From NCBI GenBank assembly GCA_009829735.1, contig CM020618.1:27938894-28002893 (forward strand): a DNA stretch of 64,000 nucleotides. Reading direction: 5' to 3'. Of this stretch, positions 31,913 through 43,480 are shown in pieces. The notes under the pieces are model-generated. The model had not been told where the DNA came from and did not search any database. It worked only from the letters and a program-made list of their open reading frames with translations. The stretch comes from Pyropia yezoensis (lineage: Eukaryota > Rhodophyta > Bangiophyceae > Bangiales > Bangiaceae). How positions within the stretch are numbered: position 1 is the first letter of the stretch; the number at the start of each line of letters is the position of its first letter. Made by a program: the position numbers and the translations under genes.

Positions 31913-34165
31913 CTACGCGGCATACGGGCCGCCGCCCCCCCCCCCGCCGCCCTCAGGCCCCTCCAGCACGGGCACCGCGTAGCCCGCCCCACACGACATG
32001 CACCGCAACGCCTCCCCCGGCAACCACCGCGGTGGGTGCTCGTGACGCGGCCCGGGCATCCGCGACGGTGGCGGCGGCGGCGGCGGCGCCGATGCGTCGG
32101 CGCCGCCGGGCATGGCCCAGGGCGGCGGTGGCGGCGCGCCGGCCATGCCGGCCATGCCGGCCACCAGGCACCCGCCGCCGCGGTCAGCCATAGCGGGAGC
32201 GACAGGGGCGATGGGGGCTGCGGCCGCCCCCCCCCCCCCCCCCCCGGCGGCCCACGCGGCGCGCGCGCGCGCCTGGTACGCGCCCAGCTCCCGCCGCGTG
32301 TCCATGACCTCCTGGTGAAGGCCGTTGTTGGCCTTTTTCAGCTGCCCATTGTGCTCAGCGAGGCTGGCCACCTGCTGCTTGAGCTGCTCAATCCGCTCCA
32401 CCATCTGCTGGGACTTGAGCTTGGCCTTGTTCCGCGCCTTGCGCGACGACTCCTTGTTCCGCGCCGCCCGCTCCAGTCGCTGCGCCTCGGCCTTGGTGAC
32501 GTTTTTCCCGCCGTCGACGGTTTCGCCCAGCCGAATCCCCGACGCAGCCGCCCCGGCGACTGACGAGGCGGGCGCGGCGGCACTCGTGGACGGCGTGGCC
32601 CCGAGGGGGGCCCTCACAGAGGGGGCGGCGTCACCGCCGCCGGGAACACCGCCGCCCCCGCCACCGGCCCCACCGCCAGAGGCGGTGCCACCCACACGGG
32701 GTGCGAGCTCCCCACTGTCGTGGCCGCCACTGCTGTGGCCCTCGGCGTCACCGTCGCGGTCGCTGTGGTAGCTGTGACCGTGCGTGGCGGTATATACATA
32801 GGGCCGCAGCGGTGCCGGCGGCGGCGGCGGCGGCGGCAGCGGCGGCAGCAGCAGCGCCGCGGGCGGCGCCCCCACCCCCGCGCTTGTCAGCGTCAGCGGC
32901 CCGCCCCGGTCGCCCGTCGTTGGTCCCGGCGGCGCCCCGCGGCTGCGTTTGACCTGGTCACGCCACCGGGAGGGGGGGGGAGGGGGCGGCGCGACGGTGG
33001 CGCTGTTCTCGTCCGAGCCCCCTACGGTCAGGTTGGCGGCCACCGCGTCAAAGCCAAACACCCCAGACGACGCGTTGGCCACCAGGTACGGCTCCATTGG
33101 CGGCACCGCGAGAGGGGGCTTGACCAGTACGGCCCGGCCGCCGCCGCCGCCGCAACGACCGCTGCCGCCACTGCCACCGCTGCCACCGTCGGCGGTGGTG
33201 GTGGTGGACACCTCGACAGGGACAGTCGAGAATAGCGACCCGACCACGCCGGTCGGCGACGGCAGCGGAGGCAGCGGAATATGAGGGAAGAGCGGGTTGT
33301 CACTGCCGCCGCCCCCCCCCCTAAGTGCGTCGAGCGTGGGCGTCTGCAACGGGAGCCGCATGGGCGGGGCCGGGTCGAGTCCGACGGGCGTCATGCCCGT
33401 CGGGCGGGCGAGGTACTCGTCCACCGGCCCCCGCGGCGGCCCGTCGGCAGGGGAACACCCCCCGCCGGGGAAGGGGGAAAAGAGGAGCGCGTGGTTGGCG
33501 GCGAGGCCCTTGATGTCCCCGCAAGGCGTGGCGAGCCCGCCGCCGGCGCCGCCGTTCTGTTGTTCACTGGTGAGGGTGAGGCTGTACTCGGGTACCAGCG
33601 ACGGGGAGACGGCCGACGACGCCAGTAGGGGATTGTCGAGCGGGCAGCTGGGGAAGCCTTCCCCGTCGCAGGTGCCGCTGCCATAGCTACCCGACAGCGG
33701 GGTGGGCGACACGAGCATCCCGCTGCCAGCCGACGGGAGGCCCCCCAGTGGGGAGCACCGGCTCGATAGCACCGCCGCCAGCGGCGGCACCCCCCCCACG
33801 CCGGCTGCCCCGTGAGCGCTCCCCGCCACGAACGGGACCGCGGGGGGGTGTAGGCCAAGCGCTCCCACGTTGCTGCCGCTTCCACCGCCAACACCGCCCC
33901 CACCACCGCAGCCGCTGCCGCTGCCGCTGCCGCCGCCACTCAGCCCCCCTGATCGCGGTGACCGCACCAAGGTTGTCGTGTAGCCGGCGCCGTCGCCGCG
34001 GACGTGCGGCGCGGCTCCATACCGAGACGACCGTGCGGTGCGCACAGCTTTTACATCCAGCTCCAGGTAGCCCAGGCGGCGGTGGGGTGGCACGCGCCCG
34101 CTGGTGCGCCCACCGCTGCGGGGGGCGTCACCCGCGCGGGGCCAGCCGCCGCGGTCCGCGTTCAT
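31913..34165 (-). CDS. bZIP transcription factor
   Basis: Single exon of 750 residues from the ATG at 34165; the frame is open further upstream but has no ATG there. The basic region lies at about 560-585 (RLERAARNKESSRKARNKAK) with the invariant N-x7-R (Asn570 to Arg578), followed by a leucine zipper with heptad residues in IEQLKQQVASLAEHNGQL to about residue 630. It should bind DNA as a dimer in the nucleus. Outside the bZIP the protein is low-complexity: Gly/Ser/Pro-rich N-terminal two thirds, suitable as an activation region, and a Gly/Pro-rich C-terminus with one CxxC (CMSCGAGY). Homopolymer C/G runs in the gene make single-base sequencing errors possible. It ends 490 bp from nitrate reductase, in convergent orientation; a regulatory link is only speculation. 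Confidence 0.88.
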   Translation of the reverse strand: MNADRGGWPRAGDAPRSGGRTSGRVPPHRRLGYLELDVKAVRTARSSRYGAAPHVRGDGAGYTTTLVRSPRSGGLSGGGSGSGSGCGGGGGVGGGSGSNVGALGLHPPAVPFVAGSAHGAAGVGGVPPLAAVLSSRCSPLGGLPSAGSGMLVSPTPLSGSYGSGTCDGEGFPSCPLDNPLLASSAVSPSLVPEYSLTLTSEQQNGGAGGGLATPCGDIKGLAANHALLFSPFPGGGCSPADGPPRGPVDEYLARPTGMTPVGLDPAPPMRLPLQTPTLDALRGGGGGSDNPLFPHIPLPPLPSPTGVVGSLFSTVPVEVSTTTTADGGSGGSGGSGRCGGGGGRAVLVKPPLAVPPMEPYLVANASSGVFGFDAVAANLTVGGSDENSATVAPPPPPPSRWRDQVKRSRGAPPGPTTGDRGGPLTLTSAGVGAPPAALLLPPLPPPPPPPAPLRPYVYTATHGHSYHSDRDGDAEGHSSGGHDSGELAPRVGGTASGGGAGGGGGGVPGGGDAAPSVRAPLGATPSTSAAAPASSVAGAAASGIRLGETVDGGKNVTKAEAQRLERAARNKESSRKARNKAKLKSQQMVERIEQLKQQVASLAEHNGQLKKANNGLHQEVMDTRRELGAYQARARAAWAAGGGGGGAAAAPIAPVAPAMADRGGGCLVAGMAGMAGAPPPPPWAMPGGADASAPPPPPPPSRMPGPRHEHPPRWLPGEALRCMSCGAGYAVPVLEGPEGGGGGGGGPYAA

Positions 34166-37077
34166 GGTCCCTTTGTCCCCCCACAGCAGATGAAGGAAGG
34201 GGAGGGGGGAGGGGATGGCGGCAAGAGCGGGGAGCACCGTGGGATGCGGGGGGGGGGGGGGGGGGTTAGGGGGAATCGGAGGGCAGCTGAATGGGTGGGA
34301 AGGGAGAAGATAAGGGGGAAGGCCACCACCACAGCCGCGGTCCACGCCGGGGGAGTTGCGCGGACATGTGCTCGCCCGCCGCGGTGATGCGGCCGTGGCA
34401 CGCGCGGCGGTCGCCCGTCGGCGGCAGCTGTCGCGGAGGGGTGGCGTTACTTAACAGGTTCCGCACGCGTCGTGCAAGGGCGACCGGGAGGAGGGGGCGG
34501 AGATGTTGGGAGCGGCGGGGGGCGGTGGAAGGGGCGACGGCCAAGGCGGCAACGCCGTCGGCGCCACGGCAACACGCCCACGAGGGGGCAGCGCGTCTCT
34601 GGTACAGCCACTGGTACGGCCGGTACGGCCGTGCGCACCCGGCGCCCCCTCAATCGCTCATGGGAGGGAGGTGTGGGGGGGATGGGGTGGCTGTCCGTGC
34701 CCTCCCAACGACGACCACTCGGCGACACCCCCGCCGGCGGCGGGGACCTTGCGGGCCGAAGGGGGGTCGGCGGCCTTGCGGGCGGGCAGACGGGCGGGCG
34801 GGCGGGCGAGCGGGCGGGCGGGCGGGTGGGTGGGTGTGGGGGGGGCGACGACTGCGGAGTGTGCGGCGGTGGGTAGGGCACGGCGCGGCTCACGACGCGG
34901 TGCAAGCCACGGCGTGCACCCCCGCAGCACAGCGAACCACAAAGGGAAAACCAACCGGAGAGGATGGGGGGGGAGGGTGGGTGGAAGCAAGGCTCCCCCC
35001 GCCCGGTACAGCAGGTTTAGATGCAAGAGATGGAGTGGGTGAGGAGGGCGCAAAAGGGGAGGGGGAGCGGGGGAGAGGGGGAGGGGGAGCGGGGGGGACG
35101 CGGCGGGCGGGTGGAGCGACCGACCGACGTGGTGCCCCCTGTCGCAGCTGCCACCGTCAAGCGCGCCCAAAACACAGGCCCAAACGCCAGCGGCCGGGGC
35201 TCTCTGGCTGCCACAACCCCCCCGTCCCCCCACCCACCCAGCCACATTCCCGAAACACACGCGGCCGCAGCAAGAGGCCTCGTTGCCAGCTGCTGCCACG
35301 TCGAGACGTCTCACGGCGCGGCGCGCGGTGGGGAAGAGGGGTGGCGGGCGGGGGAACCGCGGGCGGGGGGCCCGGGGAAAGGGCGCAGCTGGCAAGGTCG
35401 TCGTCGTCTTTGTCGTCACCCCACCCCCCCTCCCCGATGCCCTCCCACGTTTGAAATGGAATGGGTGGCTGGCAGCAGTGAGGGGGGGGGGGAGGGGGAA
35501 GGGGGGGTTGAAAGAGAAGGAGATGGGGGCGGGCCCACTGGTGGGGGGGACGACGCCGGCAGCCAGGGGCAGCCCACCAGCCCCTGACGTGGCCGTGGCG
35601 GCCGCCGGCGCAGTAGCCGCCCGATCTTGACACTGCCAGGCCGTCGACCAGATCCGCAGGCCGGCGGGGCGGGGATGGGGGGGGGGGGTGCCGCGAGTGC
35701 ACCGCGTGCGCGCGCGCGAGCGCGAAAGCCACAGGGCGCTGGCCCAGCGACAGTCATCGCGAGGACCGGCCGCCGAGGGGGGGGGGGGGGTTGGCCTGGC
35801 GCGTAGGTACGCGGGCGGTCTGGGTTGGTCACGCTGGTGAGGGGAAGTGGGCTGCTGGGGTGGGGGTGGGGGTGGAGCTGGGGGTCCCTTACGCGAGACA
35901 CCCGTGTGGGTTTGCGGCGGTGGCTGGCACCAGACCGTTCCGCTCGTATCCTCCGTCCGCCCAGAGGGCGCTTGCAGCAGGCACTGTCAGTCCACAGATC
36001 CCCTCGCTGCACAGAAGACTGATGAGAGCGCCAGGTGCTGTCGATGTTGAGCACGTCCTGGTCTCCTCTCACTCAAAGAAAGAGCTTCTGCGGAATATTC
36101 TGTCCCTTTCATAGAACTTTCTTCAAAACGTTGGCGTGAAGCACGTGTCAAATAAGAATCGGCACGACATCCGGCAGATTAGTCATCGTGCCCAGTACTT
36201 CCGAGAGTGGGACGTACGCCCAACCACAGCAAGAACAATACACAGCCCCACCCTCGAGAGTACCGACCAAGGCAACTGCCAGGAGAGGGGCGGACTGGCC
36301 TACAAAGTGAGGGCATGGAGTCTTTCTCCATTCCTGTAGCACCTTGTCTTGGGCACGGTGTCCGGTCTGAGGCACATGCACGACTTGCGGTTGCCACTTG
36401 CAACGTACGACGATGTATGTGCACTTCTGGGACACAGTAAGTATAGAACTTGTCCCTCCCAGCTGTCTGCTATCAGTTTACTGAGGGGGAGAGTGACAAG
36501 TGGACGGCATGACAAATAGGGTCTGAGGGAGTTAGCTTTTCCCCTGTATCTTGTTCGCGTACTTCATGTATGTTCAAAAAAATCAGTTCATTTTGACAGG
36601 TTTGTGCTTTACACCTTTCAAAGGTATTGTTGGTTTGAGCTCCTGCGCGACGTGAGCCGCGCGATGGTCACCAGAGGGCCAGCCAAGGAGGGACCCGGTG
36701 GCAGACACATAATGGGGCTGCCGGCCTTGGCAAGACTTCTTTTACTACAGCGCCACTCGCTGTTGGCCCGGCTGGCCAGCGCGCCTTCGTCAACGACTGG
36801 GAGGAATCCACCACTGGCAAAGCAGCCTCTGTGGGGAATGCCACTGGTCTGGCAGCGTAGCCTACCTTCGCGATGCAGACGAACAAAAGGTTTGCGTGGC
36901 GTGCGGCGGCGTCGCCCCCCCAGGCATCCTCCGCTGCGTTTACGAGCCGTAGCAGTTTCGACGCCCTCCCGTTCGCCCTGGCCGCCGCCCCAGCCAGCAG
37001 TACTGCCCGACGTGTGGGCGGCCGCACCGGCACACGCCCCGCGTGGTCGCCCCCGCGACCATCACAGCACCCACAAC
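34166..37077. other. Gene-poor region between bZIP gene and transposon copy A
   Basis: The first 1.6 kb is extremely G-rich on the plus strand, with a GGGC/GGGT array at about 34780-34845 and purine runs around 35040-35100 and 35475-35530; it includes the bZIP promoter. From about 36.1 kb the composition turns balanced. Only short or low-complexity frames are present, and I recognise no protein. Confidence 0.5.
34780..34845. repeat. GGGC/GGGT simple-sequence array
   Basis: A run of GGGC units grading into GGGT units, resembling the array at 15410-15480. It is a candidate G-quadruplex-forming tract upstream of the bZIP gene. Confidence 0.8.
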
Positions 37078-37104
37078 CGACACAGGAATTGACATTGGCT
37101 CTAA
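37078..37104 (+). repeat. Left terminal inverted repeat of copy A
   Basis: CGACACAGGA followed by ATTGACATTGGC. It is the inverted counterpart of the copy A right end and matches the left end of copy B (GACATTGGC shared). Homology between the A and B left arms continues for about 220 bp inwards. Confidence 0.75.
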
Positions 37105-37570
37105 ACGCTGAACGGGATTGAACTCGCAGAATCGCCTAAACTTCCACATGGTCGTCTGGGCTATGTCCAACGGTCTGAAGGCCGGCCTTGCCGAAATGCG
37201 AGGCCGGGGACTTCGACCAGGTCTCGCGCTCACGGCGCGAACGACGGCCGACAAGCTCTCCTGACTTGCCTGCCTCTGATGCCCTCTCTGCTGAGCTCTG
37301 TTCATGGTGTCCGATCAGCACGCGACACGCACATCCGGCAGGCTGACAAGCCGGTGGATCGGTGCTAAGGAATGCAAAAAGCAACTTGGCGATGAGCAAA
37401 GAACGTATGCCAGTCACTTCGCGTCGATATGCCTTTGGTTCCCCTGGACGCTTTGTTCAGTGCCTTTCTTCGCAGACGCTGAGTCGCTGTTGCGCTTCTC
37501 GCCGGTCCCCCTGTGCTGCTCGCCAGCGCGAATCGACGCCACCGTCCTGGGCCCGCCTGTGTACCTCTGG

Positions 37571-38520
37571 CGGCGGGGCGGTGGGGCAGTGGAGACCAGG
37601 ACTGTGGGCGAGCCCGTCGTCCTGGGCGCGTGTGCCTACCTGCGGCGGCGGGGCAGCGTCGCAGACGCGGCGGAGCTGGTGCCTCAGACATTCATGGAGT
37701 GCGACTAACCTGGCAGTGCAGCGTGGGGTGGGCGGCGGCATGAGGCGGTTTCAAGTTGTCAACTTGGAGGTGCTGCTGCCTTGGCCGGGACTTTTTCCAG
37801 CGCCGCGGTGGTGCCGAATGCACCTGCAACTGTGTGCGTGGCCATAGTGCTGGGCCTGCATGTGTCAATGCGGCGGTGTGGCAGCGTTGAGGGCGCGGCG
37901 GTGCATGTGGCGCCGACAGTTGCTGGCGTGGCGGCTAACCCAGCCGAGCTGTTTTGTGCAGGAGGGGACGCGATGCCGTGTTCGGTGATCAAGCTTGTGG
38001 TCCTGTCGCCGCTGCTGCTGGCCCCCCTTGTCCCCCGGACGATGCGGCGGGGCGGGGGGGCAGCGGCGACCACGATTATGTGCTAGGCCATCCTCCTGGG
38101 CGGGCGTGTCTACCTGCGGCCTCTTGGCAGCGTGGTGGAAGCTGCGGTGCTGGTACTACAGGCACTCGCTAGATTGCGACTCACCTGGCGGGGCAGCGTG
38201 GGGTGGGCGGCGGCATGAGGCGGTTTCAGGTTGTCAACTTTGGGTTGCTGCTGCCGCTGGCCTGGGCTTTTTGCAGCGCCGCAGTGATGAAGCATGCGCC
38301 CGCGACTGTGTGCGAGGCCACAGTGCCGGGCCTGCATGTGTCAATGCGGCGGTGTGGCAGCGTTGAGGGCGCGGCGGTGCATGTGGCGCCGACAGTTGCT
38401 GGCGTGGCGGTTAACCCAGCCGAGCTGTTTTGTGCAGGAGGGGACGCGATGCCGTGTTTGGTGGTCAAGCTTGTGGTCCTGTAGCCGCTGCTGCTGGCCC
38501 CCCTCGTCCCCCGGATGATG
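37571..38520. repeat. 475-bp tandem duplication in left arm of copy A
   Basis: Two units, about 37571-38045 and 38046-38520, align at a constant offset of 475 bases with scattered substitutions (for example GTTGAGGGCGCGGCGGTGCA in both). The units' frames are interrupted, so they look non-coding. No matching pair was found in copy B's left arm. Confidence 0.85.
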
Positions 38521-38992
38521 CCCGCGGCTGCCGCTCGCCCAAACGTTGCGGTCGCCCAACTGGGTGTGGCGCTCGAGCACTGCACTTCAAGTTGCACGGC
38601 GACTGTGGCAGGGCCACAGTGCGGGAAAAGCTCCACCATTGCCGCATCGGCGCCGCCCGGTGTGGATGGCGGGCCTGACCGCTGCCGCCCGGTCATTTTT
38701 TTTCGCACTCAGTGCGACGTCGGCACGGCTTCGGTGCTGCTTCGCAGCCCCTGTCCCTCGGTGGGTGCACCGCTACTCCCAAAGTTCCCCCGGTGTCGCC
38801 CTGCCGCAGCGTCGCATCAAGTTTTGAGCAGCATACCTGCCACATTTGCTGTGGTCGCAGCAGCGTGCCACCTCCATCCCCAGGCGGCCGTCCCCCCATG
38901 GTTGTCGCGCCTGAGTCGCGCAGACAGTTCTGCGCATATTACTCGCACCCGTAAAGAACAAGAAGAGCCCATGTTGCCAATAGCGCTAGCAA

Positions 38993-41900
38993 CTATGCTG
39001 TCTCTATCCCCTCCTCCCCAGCCCGTCCCCCCCCCCATCGTTCAATCGCCCCGCGGCGGAGCTCGTCAGGCGTATGCGGATTTTTAGAGGGCGAGGCATT
39101 GACGCCGCACCGCTCCTCCAAGTCCCGCCAGTCCGGGACGATGCTCTCAAGACGAAGCACCCGCGCTGCGTCGATGAGCTCCACGGTAGGCCAGACATTC
39201 TGCAGCGTATAGAAGTGCCAGCCCAGACGTTGACACCCATGAGCCGTCAGTACACAGCCCGGCCGGGGCGCTGCAACGCACATGCGCTTCACAACAACGC
39301 ACTGACGCCGATCGGGGCCCAACACGTCGCAAGACCAGGCGCGCCTCACCCCAATGCACCTCCCCGTTGTCGGCCTTGTAGCGCAGGTGGTCAAAGTACG
39401 GCTTCGCGTTGAACGAAGTGGTCGCCCGCAGAGACTGGATGCGCGACTGCGCGCCCCACTAAAACTTTGCGTTGAACTTGAGAGTCTTGGCGCCGACGAC
39501 GGTCTCTGCCACATCCATCTCCAACAGTGTCGGAAGATCTTGAAGAACTGGGAGAGCACTCACGACCCCCACGGCGATGCGCACCCCACGCGTGCTCATG
39601 TGCAGCACGCTGTCTGGGACAACATCCACGTCATCCACCCGCGCCGTGTGCATCGCATTGACCTGCTCTACCCGCTCCTCGTCTTCTGACACAGCATCGT
39701 CGTCGGTCTCCCCGCTTGTCAAACCACGCAGAATCTCTGTCTGCGCCTGCTTACCCCGCATCATCTGCATCGCCAGAGTGGGGCCACGCTTCTTCGAGCG
39801 CTAATACATCTTCTTGCACACCTTGTGCAGCGACTCATACCGGCTGGTGTCCCCCTCCCAAAGGTTGCCGCGGCCCTCGAGCTCGTTGCGAAGGTGCCAC
39901 ATCAATCAATGAAGCTTGGACGTATGAACCGGTCCGAGGAGCACCTGGATTGAGCGTCCGACGCAGAAGGCCGCGTCCACCATAGCAGAAGCCTGTCTCC
40001 CTGTCGTATGCACCGTGTCCGCCATGTTGTCACCACACAGCATGCCTCCTAGCTGGGCAATCTGACAGAACATGTTCTGCACCGCGTCCTGGACTGGCAT
40101 ATCCCCAAACAGCGACTGGTACGCCGTGCCGTCGCCAGTCGCTACACCGGCGGGGGGGGGGGGGACAGCCTGGTGCGCGTCCTCGTCGCCCTCGAGCCCG
40201 GGGCCGTCGTCTGAGTCGGCAGACACCGGCCCGTAGGCACCAACAGCACTCAAGTCAGCCTGGAAGTTTTTCAGGCGCTCCAGGTCAGCGGGGCCAATGA
40301 TGCCCGCGACCGTGTGAGGCCAAAAGACAGAAACGTGCCGCCAGCTGTGCCCCGTCATTGTTGCCTGCTTCTCCTCGGGAGGAATGAAGCACCCAGGCGC
40401 TGCCGGCTTAGCACGGCACCGGCGCCCCTGTTCGAACCCCCGATGGTTCAAAGCGTCGAGGGTCTGCCGCACAGAGCCCATCGTAGCCCCCTCGGACTGG
40501 GTACAGATCGCCCTCAAGAGCCCGGGGAGCCGCTGTGCCACCGTGCTCTGGACGCCAATCTTCCACACATGGAGCAGGTCGAAAGACACGACGCGGAAGT
40601 AGCTCATGCTCCCCGTAGATAGACCGTGCATGAACCCCAGCACCGGCGCAAAAGCCAGGGCGCTGTGGGCTTTGGCGAGCGGGCCGCGGAGCGACACGCG
40701 AGGATCGACCACCCGCTCCTCGGCAGCAGCGAGCTACGCCTCGAGGGTCTCCACAACGATCCGCGGCTCTGCGCGTGGCGAGTCCACAGCACAGGACGCG
40801 GAGTGGTGCACGCGGCAAAGGGAGCATATCATGGTGCTTCCACTGCCCATGAGCGCGTACAGCGAGCGCTGCTCGATGAAGTCCACCACGATGCCGCCCG
40901 CCCGCGCCACAAGAAGAACCGTGCCAACGCTCGGGATGTCCACAGGGTAGCCGGCCTCGCTCGCCCGGGAAAATCGGCGAAGGACGAGAGCCATGCAGCG
41001 TTGACGCAAGTCGTTGCGCCTGTCGCTCGCCTCCAGCTTGGCCTTGTCGGTGCGGCTGACAGCCTTCGGAATGTGTGGGATGTAACCGACGGTCACCCAA
41101 CGGCTGCCATCATCTCGCTCACTCGGGAGCTGTGCGTGGATAGGGTAGACATACGCGGTGCCGCTTCACGAAACGACGGCCGCGTCCGAGGGCAGAGAAG
41201 CAGAAAGCGGCCGTGCTCTCTGGCCATGAAGGCGCTGCACCGCGCGCACCTCGTTGACGAACATGTCGGCGTTAAGCGTCTTGGAGCGCCGAGGAGACCC
41301 ATCCGCCGCAGGCGGCGAGCGGCCCCCCTCCAAGTCCGAATTTTCAGCGAAGCGCACCGCGTTGACAGCCACATCGAGGAGGTCTCTGAAGTAAAATGTG
41401 TACGTTTTGCTGCCGACCTCAATGGGTGCCCTCATCCATTTCAGCTTCGAGAGAATGCGGTTCTGCTCGCCCCGCAAGCCTGCCACAAAGGAAGCGTCCG
41501 ACGGGAAGACGTCGGAGAAGTCGCCGCCGTCGTTCCCGCTCATAGCACCCTCAAACGAGTGAAGAAAAGACGCGAGGGCTGTCTGATCCTCACGTGACAA
41601 CCCGCTCCCGCCGGCTGTGATGGGAAAGTTCAGAAGGGACCGCAGCACAGGGCCGCGGAAGCGGGAAGGAGCCTGCCCCACGAGCGGAGACACAACAGGA
41701 GTGCACTTGGATGACTCCGGCAGGGCTTCATAATACGCCCGGAAGCGTGCGGTCACGCTGGCGACGAAAACGTTGCGGACGGCGCCGGAAATGGGGCGGG
41801 GACCTGCAAGAGTGCCCCGTGCCACCCCGTCGTTGCGAGCACGAGTGAGGAAGTCCTTCGCAGTCTCGTTCACAAATGCGCTAGCCGCCGCCGTCGTCGC

Positions 41901-42278
41901 CAGCCCCGTCCCGGCCGACGCGGCCTCGACCAGCCTCTGTCCATCCACACGCGCTGTCGATCCAACGCCGGCCAGCACGCCTCCTTCAGCATCATTTGCC
42001 ACGAAATCTTCGGTGGTCAAAACATCGACGGAAGCAGATGTGGCGGCCGCAGCCGCGGGCGCTGCACCAGTCGAGTCGGGATCCGCAAGATGGTTGGCCA
42101 CGGGCGCGTCGACCATGTGCGCGTCGACCACCGTCAGGGAGTCGTGACTGTGCGCCGCCGTGATGTGGCGTTGGCGCGTGACGGTCGAAAAAAATGCGCG
42201 GGGACAAAACAGGCACTTGAGCGCCAGCTTAGAGACACCAGCCCGTGGGGTCGGCGAAGAAAGCCGTGAGGGAGCCAT
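38993..42278 (-). pseudogene. Transposase of copy A (zinc-finger, CACTA/Plavaka-like), decayed
   Basis: The coding line can be followed from an ATG at 42278 (MAPSRLSSP) to about 38993 by comparison with copy B. An N-terminal C2H2 finger (CLFC-x12-H-x4-H) is followed by conserved blocks SRFRGPVLRSLLNF, TYTFYFRDLLDVA, RWVTVGYIPHI, DLLHVWKIGV and SWRHVSVFWPH. DLLHVWKIG resembles the D-x-x-H-x-x-K motif of CACTA-type transposases, and the block around VTVGYIP resembles the one following the first catalytic Asp in Plavaka proteins. About half a dozen in-frame stops plus at least one frameshift interrupt it, while the reading frame is otherwise largely kept, which is the pattern of neutral decay by point mutation. 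Identity to copy B looks around 60-65 percent by eye. Confidence 0.8.
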
Positions 42279-42449
42279 GCGCACAGGGAATGAACAGAGT
42301 GAAGCCTAAGGGACGTGGTCGCTGTTCATGGTTGGCTGGCTGACGAGCTGCGCGGGGGCGATGCCCCGACGTTTGAAGTACTGGTAGCTGTCACCGGCCG
42401 CTCCTTAAGTGGTGCGACGTCCACTGGGGAAGCTCGACCCGAAGCTGAC

Positions 42450-43480
42450 ACACCCGACAGCCACCACCAACCGCAGGCCCCCACCACAACCTTTCCTAGC
42501 ACCTGCGCGACGCGGTCAACCGCGACCGACGTGGCGGTGGCTGAGGACACTACCATCAAAGCAGACAGATCACGCGCCACGGTGGGTTATGACAACGGTC
42601 AAGGCCGACGCCAGCCAACGCACGCGACGGCAGCAGGAAGAATTCACGCAATCGTTCCGGTGGCCGCCTCGGGCGGCTACGACCAGACGCCGCAACGTGC
42701 CCAAGCGGGCCATCTCAGCCTCCATGTGGGGGCCACTGGACCAGCACGGCCTCACCCGTCAATGCACATGACGGAGCCAACACAACCCGGGGGTGACCAC
42801 CAGCCGCCAACTGGGGACGCCACAAATGGCAACACCCGCCGGCAGGTGGGTGTCCCCAGCCAAATCCGCCCACGGCCACCGCTCGACGCAACAGCACAAG
42901 GTGCCAAAAGAGGTTGTGCCCCTCCAGCTGCACCGTAACGCCGCAACTCGCGGCACCCGCCGGCAGGCGGTTGCAAGCCGCGCAGGCCACCAACACCAGC
43001 CGTCCCACACAACAGCAGCAGGCGCCAACCTTGGGGACCACCAGCGGCCACTGCGCAACTCCACAGCCGGCGGCACCTCCCGGCGGGTGGCTGCCACCCG
43101 CCCTGTCAACCCACACCCGCCGTCGCATACAAAGGTGGCAGGCGTCAACCGGGGGGACCGTCAGCAGCCACCGCACATTGTCATAAATGCCAACACCGGG
43201 TGGCAGGAGGATGGCACCCCCCCAGTCGACCCACAACTGCAGACCGCCACGACAGCAAAAGGCGTCAAGAAAGGTTGTCCACCACCAGCGTCCGCGCCAC
43301 ACCACAGCTTGTGGTACCCGCCGGCAGGTGGCTGCTACCAGCCCAGTCCATCACCACCCCCCGTCCGCCACGCCGGCAGTAGACGGCACCCCTGGTTGAC
43401 CGCCGCCCCTGGCGCCAAGCCACAGCGGGAGTCCACCACCCTCTCATGCCATATGCCGGCCCGCTGGCCTCGCAGACGTC
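42450..43480. repeat. Tandem array of about 120-bp units between the divergent transposon genes
   Basis: The landmark CACCCGCCGGCAGGTGG and variants recurs at about 42833, 42954, 43074, 43191 and 43315, a spacing close to 120 bases; weaker units extend left to about 42.45 kb. Units also share GTTGGGGACCACCAGC-like and CCACACAACAGCAG-like stretches. They are diverged, so the array is old. Its place between the two start codons suggests a promoter or a binding region for a transposon-encoded protein (inference). Confidence 0.78.

Noticed and set aside
34291-35454. 387-codon plus-strand frame upstream of the bZIP gene
   Set aside because: Runs through GGGC/GGGT arrays and purine tracts and consists of Gly/Arg/Ala noise.
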